DNA of 64,000 nt from Methylobacterium sp. WL1 (lineage in GTDB: Bacteria; Pseudomonadota; Alphaproteobacteria; Rhizobiales; Beijerinckiaceae), in contig NZ_CP042823.1 of assembly GCF_008000895.1 (NCBI RefSeq), forward strand, positions 5,292,501 to 5,356,500. Direction: 5' to 3'. Positions 37,647 through 46,894 of this stretch are shown here, in pieces. Within the stretch, counting starts at the first letter, position 1, and each line of letters opens with the position of its first letter. Below the pieces are notes generated by a model. The model saw only the letters and a list, made by a program, of their open reading frames with translations, searched no databases and was not told where the DNA came from. A program made the position numbers and the translations under genes.

Positions 37647-38540
37647 TTACGGCCGCAGCCCCGCGAGCGCCCGCCGGGCCCGGCGCCGCTGCAGCCACAC
37701 GGTCAGGCCGAGCGCGGTGCCGATCACCAGGGCGGAGAACGCCGTCGTGGTGGTGCCGAGCGCGTAGATCTCCGGGGTCGTCACCGTGGTGGTGAGGCCC
37801 TGCAGCTCCAGCGGCAGGGTGTTGCGGCCGCCGATCGCCTGGCTGGTGCGGGCGAGCTCGTCGAACGACAGGGTGAAGCCGAACAGCGCGACGCCGACCA
37901 GGGCCGGGGCCAGGATCGGCACCACCACGTGCCGCAGGGTCTGCGCCCCGGTGGCGCCGAGGTCGCGGGCGGCCTCCTCGTAGGCGGGGCTGAACCGGTT
38001 GAACACCGCGAACATGATCAGCAGCCCGAAGGGCAGCGTCCAGGTCAGGTGCGCCCCCAGTGCCGACGTGAAGAGGCCCATGAACGTGCCGTGGTCCTGC
38101 AGGAATCCCCAGCCCGTGGCCTCGGCCAGCGCCTTGACCGCGTCGTCCAGCAGCCGGAACTCCAGACCGATCCCGAGGGAGACCACGATCGAGGGCACGA
38201 TCAGGCTCGACACCGCCAGGGCGAAGACCAAGCCGGCGCCGGCGAACCCCTTGCGGAAGGCGAGGCCGGCGTAGAACGCGAGGGTGACGGTGAGCGCCAT
38301 CACCACCAGCCCGAGCATCAGCGAGCGCCGCAGCGCCGCCCAGATGTCGACGACGCCGACCCCCTCCCACAGCTTGGCGAACCAGTGGGTCGAGACCCCG
38401 TTCATCGGGAAGGTCAGGCCGCCGGACGGGCCCTGGAAGCTCAGGGTGAGGATCGTCAGGGTCGGCCCGTACAGGAACAGAACGTAGAGGCAGAAAATCC
38501 CGGCGAGCCCGTAGAAGGCGAAGCCGCGCGGCCGGTCCAT
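37647..38540 (-). CDS. ABC transporter permease, polyamine/opine type (PotC-like)
   Basis: 297-residue inner-membrane permease with six predicted segments. The EAA loop that meets the ATPase is EEAARDLGATGAQTLRHVVVP near residue 205 (21 residues; key E-A-A, D, G). It is the last gene of an operon coding a PotABCD-type importer; the upstream permease ends 15 bases before it. Confidence 0.92.
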   Translation of the reverse strand: MDRPRGFAFYGLAGIFCLYVLFLYGPTLTILTLSFQGPSGGLTFPMNGVSTHWFAKLWEGVGVVDIWAALRRSLMLGLVVMALTVTLAFYAGLAFRKGFAGAGLVFALAVSSLIVPSIVVSLGIGLEFRLLDDAVKALAEATGWGFLQDHGTFMGLFTSALGAHLTWTLPFGLLIMFAVFNRFSPAYEEAARDLGATGAQTLRHVVVPILAPALVGVALFGFTLSFDELARTSQAIGGRNTLPLELQGLTTTVTTPEIYALGTTTTAFSALVIGTALGLTVWLQRRRARRALAGLRP

Positions 38541-38555
38541 CCTACAGCTCCATCC

Positions 38556-39487
38556 TCAGAGTTCCCTGCGCAGGTCGATCATCCGGGTGAGCCCGAGGAT
38601 CATCAGCAGCACGGCGGCGAGCAGCACCACCGCGTTGGCGGCGGCGGCCGGGAACTGCAGGTAGGCCATCTGCACCTGGATCACCTTGCCGACGCTGGCG
38701 ATCTGCTGGCCGCCCATCATGCCGACCGTGACGAAGTCGCCCATCACGAGCGTGACCACGAAGATCGACCCGATGGCGATGCCGGGCTTGGTCAGCGGCA
38801 GCACCACGTTCCACAGGGTCTGGAACCCGGACGCGCCGCAATCCCGCGCCGCCTCGATCAGCGACCGGTCGATCCGCGCCAGGCTGTTGAAGATCGGCAC
38901 GATCATGAACACCGTGTCGAGGTGCACGAAGGCCAGCACCACCGCGAAGTCGGAATAGAGCAGGCCCTCGATCGGCGCCTTGATCAGCCCGAGGCTGCGG
39001 AGCGTGTCGTTGACCAGGCCGTTGCGCCCGAGCAGCGGGATCCACGAGATCATGCGGATCACGTTCGAGGTCCAGAACGGGATCGTGCAGAGCAGGAACA
39101 GGCCCATCCGCACCGTGTCCGAGCGGACGTGGAAGGCCAGGAAGTAGGCGATGGAGAAGCCCAGCGGCAGGGTGATCGCCAGCGTCAGGGCGACGAATTT
39201 CAGCGTCGAGAGATAGGTCCGGATCGTGGTGCAGAGGTCGGCCGACAGGCAGCCGTCGAACAGGTCGGCGTAGTTCTGCAGGGTCAGCGCCGGGGTGATC
39301 GCGTACTCGTTGTACTCCCAGAACGACACCACGGCGGTGAGCAGCAGCGGCACCACCAGGAAGACCAGGAACACCAGGGCCAGCGGCGCCGCCTGGAGGT
39401 AGGCGAGGCTGCGGCGCCGGGCCTGGGGGCGGCGGCGGTCGGGGCGGCGGCGGTCTCGGCGGGGCGGGGAGGGGTGAGGTCGTTCAC
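38556..39487 (-). CDS. ABC transporter permease, polyamine/opine type (PotB-like), N-terminal frameshift
   Basis: About 311 residues after correction. The hydrophobic core from SLAYLQAAPLALVFLVFLVV onward is a normal PotB-like permease, with EAA loop EAARDCGASGFQTLWNVVLP. The GTG start at 39487 with GGAGG eight bases before it reads NDLTPPRPAET, then falls out of frame at a G5 run (39425-39429); one extra G restores PQARRRSLAYLQ. Without correction the open frame would extend to 39689 through a non-coding repeat. Confidence 0.86.
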
Positions 39488-39510
39488 CGGACGGCCTCCG
39501 ACCCGCGCGC

Positions 39511-39672
39511 CTCTCCCTCCCCCCTCCACGGGGGAGGGTACCCTGCGCAGCAGGGGGGGAGAGGGGCGGCGCGACGGTTCTGGGTTTCACGCCCGTCGCG
39601 ACTTTTCCGGATACGGCGCTCCCCTCTCCCGACCCGCTTCGCGGGCCACCCTCCCCCGCAGAGGGGGGAGGG
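39511..39672. repeat. Dispersed repeat, CTCCCCCCTCC..GGGGGAGGG family
   Basis: Two arms of the same module in opposite orientation (CCCCTCCACGGGGGAGGG-type left end; CACCCTCCCCCGCAGAGGGG right end), separated by CTTCGCGGG-type sequence. It lies between the substrate-binding and permease genes of the operon, where it can change relative expression or mRNA stability. Confidence 0.65.
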
Positions 39673-39677
39673 GACCG

Positions 39678-39699
39678 GCTCTCGGGCAAGCCCGAGAGC
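39678..39699 (-). terminator. Stem-loop after the substrate-binding protein gene
   Basis: GCTCTCGGGC and GCCCGAGAGC form a 10-bp perfect stem with a two-base loop, about 30 bases after the gene's stop. No T-tract. As in many ABC operons it may partly end transcription or protect the upstream mRNA so that the binding protein is made in excess. Confidence 0.5.
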
Positions 39700-39728
39700 T
39701 GGGGCGGAGAAGGGGCCAGGCACGGCGC

Positions 39729-40991
39729 TCACGCGGCGATGAACTCGTTCCACTTGCGCACCATGTAGGTGTTCTCGTCCATCACGGCGTTCCAGCAGGC
39801 GACCGAGCCCATGCGCTGGTCGAAGGAGCCGCCGTCGCGGGTGGCGCCGGCCTTCTCGATCAGGGTGCCGTCCGGGCCCAGGATGTCCCTCTCGGCGGGC
39901 TTGCCCTCCATCCAGAACGCCCACTCGTAGGGCTGCATGTTCGCCTGCGCGGTCTCGAGCACCGCGGAATAATAGCCCTGGCGGTTGAGGTAGGCCCCGG
40001 CCCAGCCGGACAGGAACCAGTTGATGAACGCGTAGGCCGCGTCGAGCTTGCGGCCGCTCAGGGTCTTCGGGATGCCGAAGCCCTGGGCCCAGGCGCGGTA
40101 GCCTTCCTTGAGCGGCTGGTAGGTGCAGGGCACCCCTTGCGCCCGCACCTTGGTCACGGCGGGCGACCACATCGACTGGATCACCGTCTCGCCGGACGCC
40201 ATCAGGTTCACGGATTCGTTGAAGTCCTGCCAGAAGGCCCGGAACTGGCCGGCGCGCTTGGCCTCGATCAGCACCTTGATGGTGCGGTCGATCTCGGGCT
40301 TCGTCATGTTGCCCTTGTCGCCGTAGGTGTAGTCGCCGGTGGCCTCCACCACCATGGCGGCGTCCATGATGCCGATGGAGGGGATGTTCAGGATCGACGC
40401 CTTGCCCTTGAACTCGGGGTTGAGCAGATCCTTCCAGCTCTCCACCGGCCGCTTGATCAGGTCGGGCCGGATGCCCAGCGTGTCGGCGTTGTAGGTGGTC
40501 GGGATCAGGGTCAGCCACTCGGTCGGCGCGGACGCGAAGGTCTTGGCGGCCTGACCCTCGAGGTAGAACACCTTCTTGGGCGCGGTGCCCTGGTCGCCGA
40601 TCCGCTTGCCGGCCACCTCGCCCTTGGTGAACACCGAAGAGATCTTGTCGGCGAGCGCGATCCGCCTGGCGTCCAGGCCGCCCAGGTTGCCCGACGGGAT
40701 GATCTTCTTGAGGCTGAAATACTCGGTGTCGACCAGGTCGAACGAGTTCGGCTGGGTGACCACCCGCTTGGTCACCTCGTCGGTCACCACCGGGATGTAC
40801 TCGAGGGTGATGCCCAGATCCTCCTTCACCTTCCGGGCGATGTCCGCCGACTGGCTCACCGCGGTGCCGAGGTAGCGCAGGGTCACGGGCTCGGCCGCGT
40901 GCACGGCCGGGAAGCCGGTCACCGGCGTCGCCGCCAGGGCCGCGGCGCCTTTCAGGAGCGTGCGCCGGCTCGGCTTCGAGAACGGATCCAT
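39729..40991 (-). CDS. ABC transporter substrate-binding protein, PotD-like, Tat-type leader
   Basis: 420-residue periplasmic binding protein. The leader KPSRRTLLKGAAALAATPV has a twin arginine and hydrophobic core, suggesting Tat export. The mature domain has the family 1-like spermidine/putrescine-binding fold (TLRYLGTAV, PSGNLGGLDA, NEAFINWFLSG-type helices seen as AYAFINWFLSGWAG). GGAG is eight bases before the ATG. Substrate uncertain; the adjacent hydantoinase hints at a hydantoin or carbamoyl compound. Confidence 0.9.
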   Translation of the reverse strand: MDPFSKPSRRTLLKGAAALAATPVTGFPAVHAAEPVTLRYLGTAVSQSADIARKVKEDLGITLEYIPVVTDEVTKRVVTQPNSFDLVDTEYFSLKKIIPSGNLGGLDARRIALADKISSVFTKGEVAGKRIGDQGTAPKKVFYLEGQAAKTFASAPTEWLTLIPTTYNADTLGIRPDLIKRPVESWKDLLNPEFKGKASILNIPSIGIMDAAMVVEATGDYTYGDKGNMTKPEIDRTIKVLIEAKRAGQFRAFWQDFNESVNLMASGETVIQSMWSPAVTKVRAQGVPCTYQPLKEGYRAWAQGFGIPKTLSGRKLDAAYAFINWFLSGWAGAYLNRQGYYSAVLETAQANMQPYEWAFWMEGKPAERDILGPDGTLIEKAGATRDGGSFDQRMGSVACWNAVMDENTYMVRKWNEFIAA

Positions 40992-41007
40992 GGTCGTCTC
41001 CAAAGGT

Positions 41008-42003
41008 CTACGCGTCGAGGCGGTGGGCTGCGGCTTCGTCCCAGCCGACCGGGACCGTGTCGCCCGGCCGGAGCGGGCGGGCCGCGAAGGCGGCATCGCT
41101 GAGCACGGCGGTCAGGGCAGCCGAGTTGTCGGGCGCCCGCTCCAGCCCGTCCGCGTCGAGCCCGACATGGACGCTGGTGCCCTGGTACTCGACCGCGACC
41201 ACCCGGGCCGGCAGGGCCTCCGGGCCGGCCTCGGCGCCCAGCCGCATCCGGTCGGCCCGCACGGCGATCATCCCGTCCGGCAGGCGGATCACGTTGTGGC
41301 CGCCGATGAACCGGGCCACGAAGGCGGTGGCCGGCCGCTCGAACACGGTGCGCGGGTCAGCGGCCTGCTCGATCCGGCCGGCATTCATCACCACCACAAG
41401 GTCGGAGAGCGCCATCGCCTCCTCCTGGCTGTGGGTGACGTGGATGAAGGTGAGCCCGAGCTCCGTCTGGATCCGCTTCAGCTCGACCCGCATCCGCACC
41501 CGCAGGAACGGGTCCAGCGCCGAGAGCGGCTCGTCCAGCAGCAGCACCTTCGGGCCGGTGACGAGCGCGCGGGCGAGCGCCACGCGCTGCTGCTGCCCCC
41601 CCGAGAGCTGGGCCGGCAGGCGCCCGGCGAGGTGGCCCATCTGCACGAGGTCGAGCATCGCCATCGCCTTGGCCCGGCGCTCGGCCTTGCTGACGCCGCG
41701 CATGCGCAGGCTGAAGGCGACGTTGTCCCGCGCGTCGAGATGCGGGAACAGGGCGTAGCTCTGGAACATCATGGCGGTGCCGCGCTCGGCCGGCGTCGCG
41801 TCGCCCACGGCTTTCGGGCCGATCACCACGTCGCCGGCGCTCGCGCGCTCGTGGCCGCCGATCATCCGCAGCGTCGTGGTCTTGCCGCAGCCGGAGGGCC
41901 CGAGCAGGCAGCAATAGGCCCCGGACGGCACCTTCAGGTCGATGGCGTCGACCGCGGTGGCCGCGCCGTAGCGCTTGGTCAGGCCGATCAGCTCGACATT
42001 CAT
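41008..42003 (-). CDS. ABC transporter ATP-binding protein, PotA-like
   Basis: 331-residue ATPase subunit. Walker A GPSGCGKTT near 38, Q-loop FQSYALFPH, signature LSGGQQQR, Walker B VLLLDEPLSALD, and H-loop THSQEEAM. The C-terminal 100 residues are a TOBE substrate-specificity domain. GGGGGAG lies before the ATG. It ends 16 bases before the binding-protein start and follows the hydantoinase by 48 bases. Confidence 0.94.
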   Translation of the reverse strand: MNVELIGLTKRYGAATAVDAIDLKVPSGAYCCLLGPSGCGKTTTLRMIGGHERASAGDVVIGPKAVGDATPAERGTAMMFQSYALFPHLDARDNVAFSLRMRGVSKAERRAKAMAMLDLVQMGHLAGRLPAQLSGGQQQRVALARALVTGPKVLLLDEPLSALDPFLRVRMRVELKRIQTELGLTFIHVTHSQEEAMALSDLVVVMNAGRIEQAADPRTVFERPATAFVARFIGGHNVIRLPDGMIAVRADRMRLGAEAGPEALPARVVAVEYQGTSVHVGLDADGLERAPDNSAALTAVLSDAAFAARPLRPGDTVPVGWDEAAAHRLDA

Positions 42004-42051
42004 GCGAAGCTCCCCCGGAGACGGCACGCAAGCGGCGGGCCAGCGTCGCCG

Positions 42052-43479
42052 TCACGCACCCCGCCGCTCGGCCGGATCGACCGCCCGGTCGAGCACCCGG
42101 CCGCGGCCCGGCTCGGACAGGACCTTGCCGTCCTCGGCGATCACCTGGCCGCCCGCGATCGTCATCACCGGCCAGCCCGTGACCGCAAAGCCCTCCCAGG
42201 GGGTGTAGTCGGAGCCGTGGTGCAGGATCTCCTGGCGGATCGTCTCGCGCTTGTTCGGGTCCCACAGGGTGAGGTCCGCGTCGAAGCCCGGGGCGATCGA
42301 GCCCTTGCGCGGATACAGGCCGTACAGCTTGGCGTGGTTCGTGGCGGTGAGCGCGACGAACTGGTTGAGGCTGATCCGCCCCTTCGAGACGCCTTCGGAG
42401 AAGAACACCGGCAGCCGGGTCTCGACCCCCGGGATGCCGTTCGGGATCCAGCGGAACGAGGATCTGCCGCGCGGGTTCAGCTTGCCCTGCGGATCGTCGT
42501 AGCGAAACGGCGAGTGGTCCGAGGAGACCACGTCGAAGATCCCGCGCCGGATGCCGGACCAGACCGCCTCCTGGCTGGCCTCGTCCCGGGGCGGCGGCGA
42601 GCAGACGTATTTCGCGCCCGCCATCGGGTCGTCGAGCCCGAGCCCCTTCATGTGCTCGGCCGTCAGCGTCAGGTATTGCGGGCAGGTCTCGGCCCGGATC
42701 TTCAGCCCGCGCGCCTGCGCCCAGGCGATCTGCTCGGTGGCCTCGCGGCCGGAGACGTGGACGATCACGATCGGCAGGTCGATCAGCTCGGCATGACTAA
42801 TCGCCCGGTGCGCCGCCTCGCGCTCGACCACCTCGGGCCGGGACAGGGCGTGGCCGTAGGGCGCCGTCTCGCCCGCCCGCTCCAGCCGGTCGCTGAGATA
42901 GCGGATCGCGTCGTAGCCCTCGGCGTGGACCATCACCCGGGCGCCCTGCCGCCGCGCGACGTGGAACACGTCCAGCAGCTGGCGGTCGTTCAGGACTAGG
43001 TCGTCGTAGGTCATGAACACCTTGAACGAGGTGTAGCCGTCGGCCACCAGCGCCGGCAGCTCCTGGCCGAGCACCGCCTCGCTCGGGTCCGAGACGATCA
43101 TGTGGATCGCCACGTCGACGTGGCACTGGCCCTCGGCCTTGGCCCGGTAGGCATCCACCGCGCCGCGCAGCGATCCGCCCCGGGGCTGGACCGCGAACGG
43201 CATCACGCAGGTGTTGCCCCCGGCCGCCGCCGCCCGGGTCGCGCTGGCGAAATCGTCCGCCATGACGATGCCGGGGCCGGGATCCTGGGCGATGTGGACG
43301 TGGCTGTCGATGCCGCCGGGCAGCACCAGCAGCCCGGAGGCGTCGATCACCCGGGCGGCGTCGGCGATGCCCTCGGCCACAGCCACGATCCGCCCGCCGC
43401 GCACGCCCACATCCGCCCGCACCGTATCGCTCGCCGTGACCACGGTGCCGCCGCGGATCGCCAGGTCGAATTCGGGCAT
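42052..43479 (-). CDS. hydA: Dihydropyrimidinase / D-hydantoinase
   Basis: Zinc amidohydrolase opening cyclic ureides such as dihydropyrimidines or 5-substituted hydantoins. 475 residues, complete metal site: H60 and H62 in GGIDSHVHI, carbamylated K153 in SFKVFMTY, H185 in VMVHAEG, H241 in VIVHVSG, D321 in SSDHSPF. GGAGGAG precedes the ATG. It heads the operon with the ABC importer, suggesting that the imported compound is its substrate or a relative. Confidence 0.93.
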   Translation of the reverse strand: MPEFDLAIRGGTVVTASDTVRADVGVRGGRIVAVAEGIADAARVIDASGLLVLPGGIDSHVHIAQDPGPGIVMADDFASATRAAAAGGNTCVMPFAVQPRGGSLRGAVDAYRAKAEGQCHVDVAIHMIVSDPSEAVLGQELPALVADGYTSFKVFMTYDDLVLNDRQLLDVFHVARRQGARVMVHAEGYDAIRYLSDRLERAGETAPYGHALSRPEVVEREAAHRAISHAELIDLPIVIVHVSGREATEQIAWAQARGLKIRAETCPQYLTLTAEHMKGLGLDDPMAGAKYVCSPPPRDEASQEAVWSGIRRGIFDVVSSDHSPFRYDDPQGKLNPRGRSSFRWIPNGIPGVETRLPVFFSEGVSKGRISLNQFVALTATNHAKLYGLYPRKGSIAPGFDADLTLWDPNKRETIRQEILHHGSDYTPWEGFAVTGWPVMTIAGGQVIAEDGKVLSEPGRGRVLDRAVDPAERRGA

Positions 43480-43599
43480 GACGCGCTCTCCTCCGCGCCC
43501 GCAGGCGCCTGTCGGGACGGGCGGATGCATCGTCCGCGCCGATTCGGGCGACGCGAGGAGGGCACAGCCGTCCGGCGGGGTCCAGAGTGCCCAAGTCAT

Positions 43600-43710
43600 G
43601 GGTTCCCGAAGGGCGCAGCCCTTTGGCAGGGGTTCGGGGGCGGAGCCCCTGAGGCACCCAGGGCTCCGCCCTGGACCCGCGAAAGGTCACGGACCTTTCG
43701 AAACCGGGAT
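43600..43710. repeat. Dispersed repeat, GGGGCTCCGCCCC family, reverse orientation
   Basis: Reverse-complement copy of the 8227 element: GAAGGGCGCAGCCCTTTGG, GGGGGCGGAGCCCC, and GAAAGGTC..GACCTTTC. Its right end supplies the last nine codons and the stop of the adjacent GlxA-like gene (43687). Confidence 0.8.
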
Positions 43711-44694
43711 TTTGGCTCTGAGGCTCGAGGGGGCGGCCGCGTGGAACCGGCCCCACACCCGTCGCATATGCCGGGCCGAGCCAAAACCCGCGCGGTCGGC
43801 GACCTGCTCCAGGGCGAGGTCGGTCTGGGCGATCAGGTCCCGGGCCAGGGCGATCCGGGCGCGGTTGACCGCGTCGGTCACGGTCATGCCGGCATGGAGC
43901 CGGAACAGCCGGGCGAGGTTGCGCGGGCTCGCCCCGGCGAGGCGTCCGAGGGTCTCGGGGGACCAGTCCCGGGCGGGCTCGGCCGCGATCGCGTCCTGGG
44001 CGCGGTGCACCACCGGATGCAGGTGGCTGCGGCCTTCCAGCCAGGGCGAGAGCTGCGGGTCGTCGGGCCCGCGCCGCATGTAAACGACCAGGGTCCGGGC
44101 CGCCGCCAGCGCGGCGGCAGGGCCGGCCCAGTCGGCGACGAGTCGGAGCATCAGGTCGACGCCCGCCGTGACGCCGGCGCTGCTGAACCGATCCCGGTCC
44201 TGCACGAACAGCCGGTTCTCCAGCACCCGCGCCCGGGGCGCCAGGGCGGCGAGCCGGGCGCAGCTCGCGTGATGGGTGGTGCAGGCATAGCCGTCGAACA
44301 GCCCGGCGCGGGCGGCCATCAGCGTGCCCTCGCAGACCGTGACCAGGGTGTGGCCCGGCCGGACCGCGCCGCGCAGCCAGTCGACGATCCGGGCTTCGGC
44401 CGCCGCGTCGTCCGGGTCGGCCTCGCAGCCGAGCACCCGGGACGACGCGCCGGGCAGGAGCACCACGGTGCCGGGCGCGATCGCCTCCGGCAGCGGCTCG
44501 GCGCCGCTCAGGGCCAGCCCGATCGAGCAGCGGGTGTACGGATCCGGCGCCACGGAGCGGACCGCGAAGGCGACCCGCTCCTGCACCGCCCCGGCGATCC
44601 GCAGCACCTCGACCGGGCCGGCGAGATCGAGCAGCAGGGTGCGCGGCGGCAGGACCACCAGGACCGGGATGCTGCGCCGCGCCGCCTCGCTCAT
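43687..44694 (-). CDS. GlxA family transcriptional regulator (DJ-1/PfpI plus AraC)
   Basis: 335 residues. The N-terminal 10-180 is a DJ-1/PfpI-like domain (VLVVLPPRTLLLDLAGPVEV; elbow VCEGTLMAARAG with cysteine retained). The C-terminal 230-330 is an AraC two-helix-turn-helix DNA-binding domain ending GFGSARHMRRVWGRF. Its last residues AKIPVSKGP come from a dispersed repeat. ATG overlaps the stop of the isochorismatase-like gene (ATGA), so they are co-translated. Likely regulates that hydrolase or the hydantoinase operon. Confidence 0.92.
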   Translation of the reverse strand: MSEAARRSIPVLVVLPPRTLLLDLAGPVEVLRIAGAVQERVAFAVRSVAPDPYTRCSIGLALSGAEPLPEAIAPGTVVLLPGASSRVLGCEADPDDAAAEARIVDWLRGAVRPGHTLVTVCEGTLMAARAGLFDGYACTTHHASCARLAALAPRARVLENRLFVQDRDRFSSAGVTAGVDLMLRLVADWAGPAAALAAARTLVVYMRRGPDDPQLSPWLEGRSHLHPVVHRAQDAIAAEPARDWSPETLGRLAGASPRNLARLFRLHAGMTVTDAVNRARIALARDLIAQTDLALEQVADRAGFGSARHMRRVWGRFHAAAPSSLRAKIPVSKGP

Positions 44695-45251
44695 GCGGCG
44701 ACCGGCAGGTCCCGGCCGGCGAGCGCCTGCGCCACCGTGGCGATGCGGGCGAAGCGGTCCACCAGGACCAGCTCGGTGCGGGCCTTGATGTCGTCCGGGC
44801 TGAAGCTGCGGCCGTCAGGATGGGTCATCGCGAAGGTCAGCGTCGCCTCGGTGACGTAATCCACCTGCAAGCCGCTGTCGGAGGCGTGGCGGGTGGTGGT
44901 CTCGCAGCATTGCTCGGTGCGGATCCCGGACACGATCAGGCGGCGGATGCCGCGCTGCGTCAGCCAGCCCGCGAGACCCGTATCGACCAGCGCGCTGTGC
45001 CGGCGCTTGTGGAACATGGCCGCCGGCGCGATCACGATGGGCTCGAGGGTGCGGACATGGCCGGACTCGACCGCAAACGGACCCGTTTCCGCGACGTGGA
45101 ACACCTGCAGCACCGGAATGCGGCGCGCCGCCGCGCCGTCGATCAGCGCCTGGAGGCGTTCGGTGAAGAGCGGCACGTCCGCCTCGCTCCAGAACGGCCG
45201 GTGACGGAAGGATTCCTGGACGTCGATGACCAGCAACGCAACATCGGACAT
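44691..45251 (-). CDS. Isochorismatase-like cysteine hydrolase
   Basis: 186-residue hydrolase of the isochorismatase/nicotinamidase superfamily. The triad is D10 (LVIDVQES), K82 (FHKRRHSAL) and C115 (GIRTEQCCETT). These enzymes cleave amides, N-carbamoyl compounds or enol ethers; no zinc-binding nicotinamidase motif is evident. First gene of a two-gene unit with the GlxA-type regulator. Start at MSDVALL; a long upstream frame is spurious. Confidence 0.9.
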   Translation of the reverse strand: MSDVALLVIDVQESFRHRPFWSEADVPLFTERLQALIDGAAARRIPVLQVFHVAETGPFAVESGHVRTLEPIVIAPAAMFHKRRHSALVDTGLAGWLTQRGIRRLIVSGIRTEQCCETTTRHASDSGLQVDYVTEATLTFAMTHPDGRSFSPDDIKARTELVLVDRFARIATVAQALAGRDLPVAA

Positions 45252-45365
45252 TTCGTGTCTCCCACGCGGTGAAGCGAGCGGCAGGATCGCCCTCTTGCGA
45301 AACCCGCGAAAGAAACCGCGCAGCCAACCTGCGGACCGATCCGGCCATTCCCTGGAGCACGCCGC

Positions 45366-46076
45366 ATGAGCGCCCCCAGGAACATCTTCGTGCTGACCGG
45401 GGCGGGCGTGTCGGCCGAGAGCGGACTCGGCACGTTCCGCGACCGCGGCGGGATCTGGGCGCGGTTCGACCCGATGAAGCTCGCCACCCCGGAGGCCTAC
45501 GCCGCCGATCCCGATGCGGTGCTCGACTTCTACGACCATCGCCGCCGCGGCGTCGTGACGGCGGAGCCCAACGCCGCGCATGTCGCCCTGGCCTGGGCCG
45601 AGGCGCGGCTCGCCGAGCGAGGCGGACGCCTGTTCCTGTGCACGCAGAACGTCGACGACCTGCACGAGCGGGCGGGTTCGCGCGCGGTGGTCCACATGCA
45701 CGGCGAGCTGCTCAAGGCCCGCTGCACCGCGTGCGGGACGGTCACGCCCCGGCGCGACGACCTGAACCGGGCGTCGTCCTGCCCGGCCTGCGGGACTGCG
45801 GGCCGGATGCGGCCGGACATCGTCTGGTTCGGCGAGATGCCGATGCACCGCGACGCGATCGAGGAGGCCTTGGCCGCGGCCGACCTGTTCGTGGCCGTGG
45901 GCACCTCGGGGGCGGTCTACCCGGCGGCCGGCTATGTGCGGCAGGCCCGGGCGCTGACGATTCCGACCTGCGAAATCAACCTGGACCCCTCGGACAACAC
46001 CGATGCGTTCGACGACGCGCGCTACGGGCCGGCGAGCACGGTTCTGCCCCGCTACCTGGCCGATCTCGGGCTGTGA
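45366..46076 (+). CDS. cobB: Sirtuin, NAD-dependent protein deacylase (class III)
   Basis: 236 residues, NAD-dependent removal of acyl groups from lysine. GAGVSAESGLGTFRD at 12-26 binds NAD, TQNVDDLH is at 93-100, and the catalytic histidine is H112 in HMHGEL. The zinc ribbon is C120, C123, C139, C142. Y56 and R59 in FYDHRR match the class III pair that selects succinyl and malonyl groups, so desuccinylase activity is predicted. Divergent from the isochorismatase-like gene. Confidence 0.95.
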   Translation: MSAPRNIFVLTGAGVSAESGLGTFRDRGGIWARFDPMKLATPEAYAADPDAVLDFYDHRRRGVVTAEPNAAHVALAWAEARLAERGGRLFLCTQNVDDLHERAGSRAVVHMHGELLKARCTACGTVTPRRDDLNRASSCPACGTAGRMRPDIVWFGEMPMHRDAIEEALAAADLFVAVGTSGAVYPAAGYVRQARALTIPTCEINLDPSDNTDAFDDARYGPASTVLPRYLADLGL

Positions 46077-46295
46077 CGGTCACGCCGGCCGCAACGCGTT
46101 GCCGGCGAACGGATTTTCGATTCGCGACCGGGTTTCCGGGGCGAGGACCAAAATCTTAAATGATGCGAATCACATCCGCGCGAGCTGTCAAGAACTGTTC
46201 GGGTCGTTGCCCACCGGTTACAACGGTCAAGCTCGGGTTCGGCGTCGCGGCCCGCCCGGGCGTTCGTTGAAGCCACAAGGGGAAGACGAAGACCC

Positions 46296-46520
46296 ATGCA
46301 GCACTTCACCGTAACCGACCGCGAGCGTGACACCGTCCTGGCGGCTTTGCGCTATTACCAGTTCTACCGGATGCAGGGACATCCGTTCGACCCCCGCCAG
46401 GACGACCTGATCGACACCATCGCGGGCCGGGCCGGGGACGCCCTCGACCTCGCCGAGATCGACGATCTCTGCGCCGGCCTGAACGGCAACCCCCACGCGC
46501 TCGCCGCCGCGGCCGCCTGA
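46296..46520 (+). CDS. Small conserved hypothetical protein
   Basis: 74 residues, soluble, helical, rich in aromatic residues near the middle (LRYYQFYRMQGHPF) and acidic towards the end. AGGGGAAGAC lies before the ATG, giving a good ribosome-binding site. Codon bias is normal. No family recognised; likely a real small gene because a GC hairpin follows the stop. Confidence 0.6.
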   Translation: MQHFTVTDRERDTVLAALRYYQFYRMQGHPFDPRQDDLIDTIAGRAGDALDLAEIDDLCAGLNGNPHALAAAAA

Positions 46521-46531
46521 GGCCGCATCGC

Positions 46532-46553
46532 GGGGCGGACGTTGCGCCGCCCC
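46532..46553 (+). terminator. GC hairpin after the 74-residue gene
   Basis: GGGGCGG (46532-46538) and CCGCCCC (46547-46553) form a 7-bp stem with an 8-base loop, 12 bases after the stop. No T-tract. Confidence 0.4.
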
Positions 46554-46894
46554 GACCGCCCGCCGCCGGGGACCGACCCCTCCGAGACGAGCGAAACCGC
46601 CGCCGGAGCGGGCACGATCCCCGTCTGCGTTTCGCGGCGTCCGCCCGGGCGGCGACGCCGCGCCGGACGCGGAAGCTCGGTTTCAGTCCCCTGACCGGAG
46701 GAATGATCCGAGCCGCCCCGCCCGGTCATCCCGGGGCCGCCTCCGGCGCCCCGGAACGACGGTGCAGACCATCGCTCGGACGTAACGAATCCGGGAACGA
46801 CGGGTCTGCCGAAAGCTGCAACTCGGAACGATGGGTTGGCGCGGTCGCGGGGTCGGGCCCGCGTGATCGCCGGCCCGGTACCGCGACCGACGCC
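46554..46894. other. Intergenic region with a short repeat, no gene
   Basis: A GTCATCCCGGGG-family hairpin is at 46735-46760. No frame has support and no promoter is clear. Confidence 0.4.
46735..46760. repeat. Dispersed repeat, GTCATTCCGGGG family, minimal copy
   Basis: GTCATCCCGGGGCCGCC followed by GGCGCCCCGGAACGAC: the two termini of the family fused with almost no middle, giving a simple hairpin. Confidence 0.65.
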
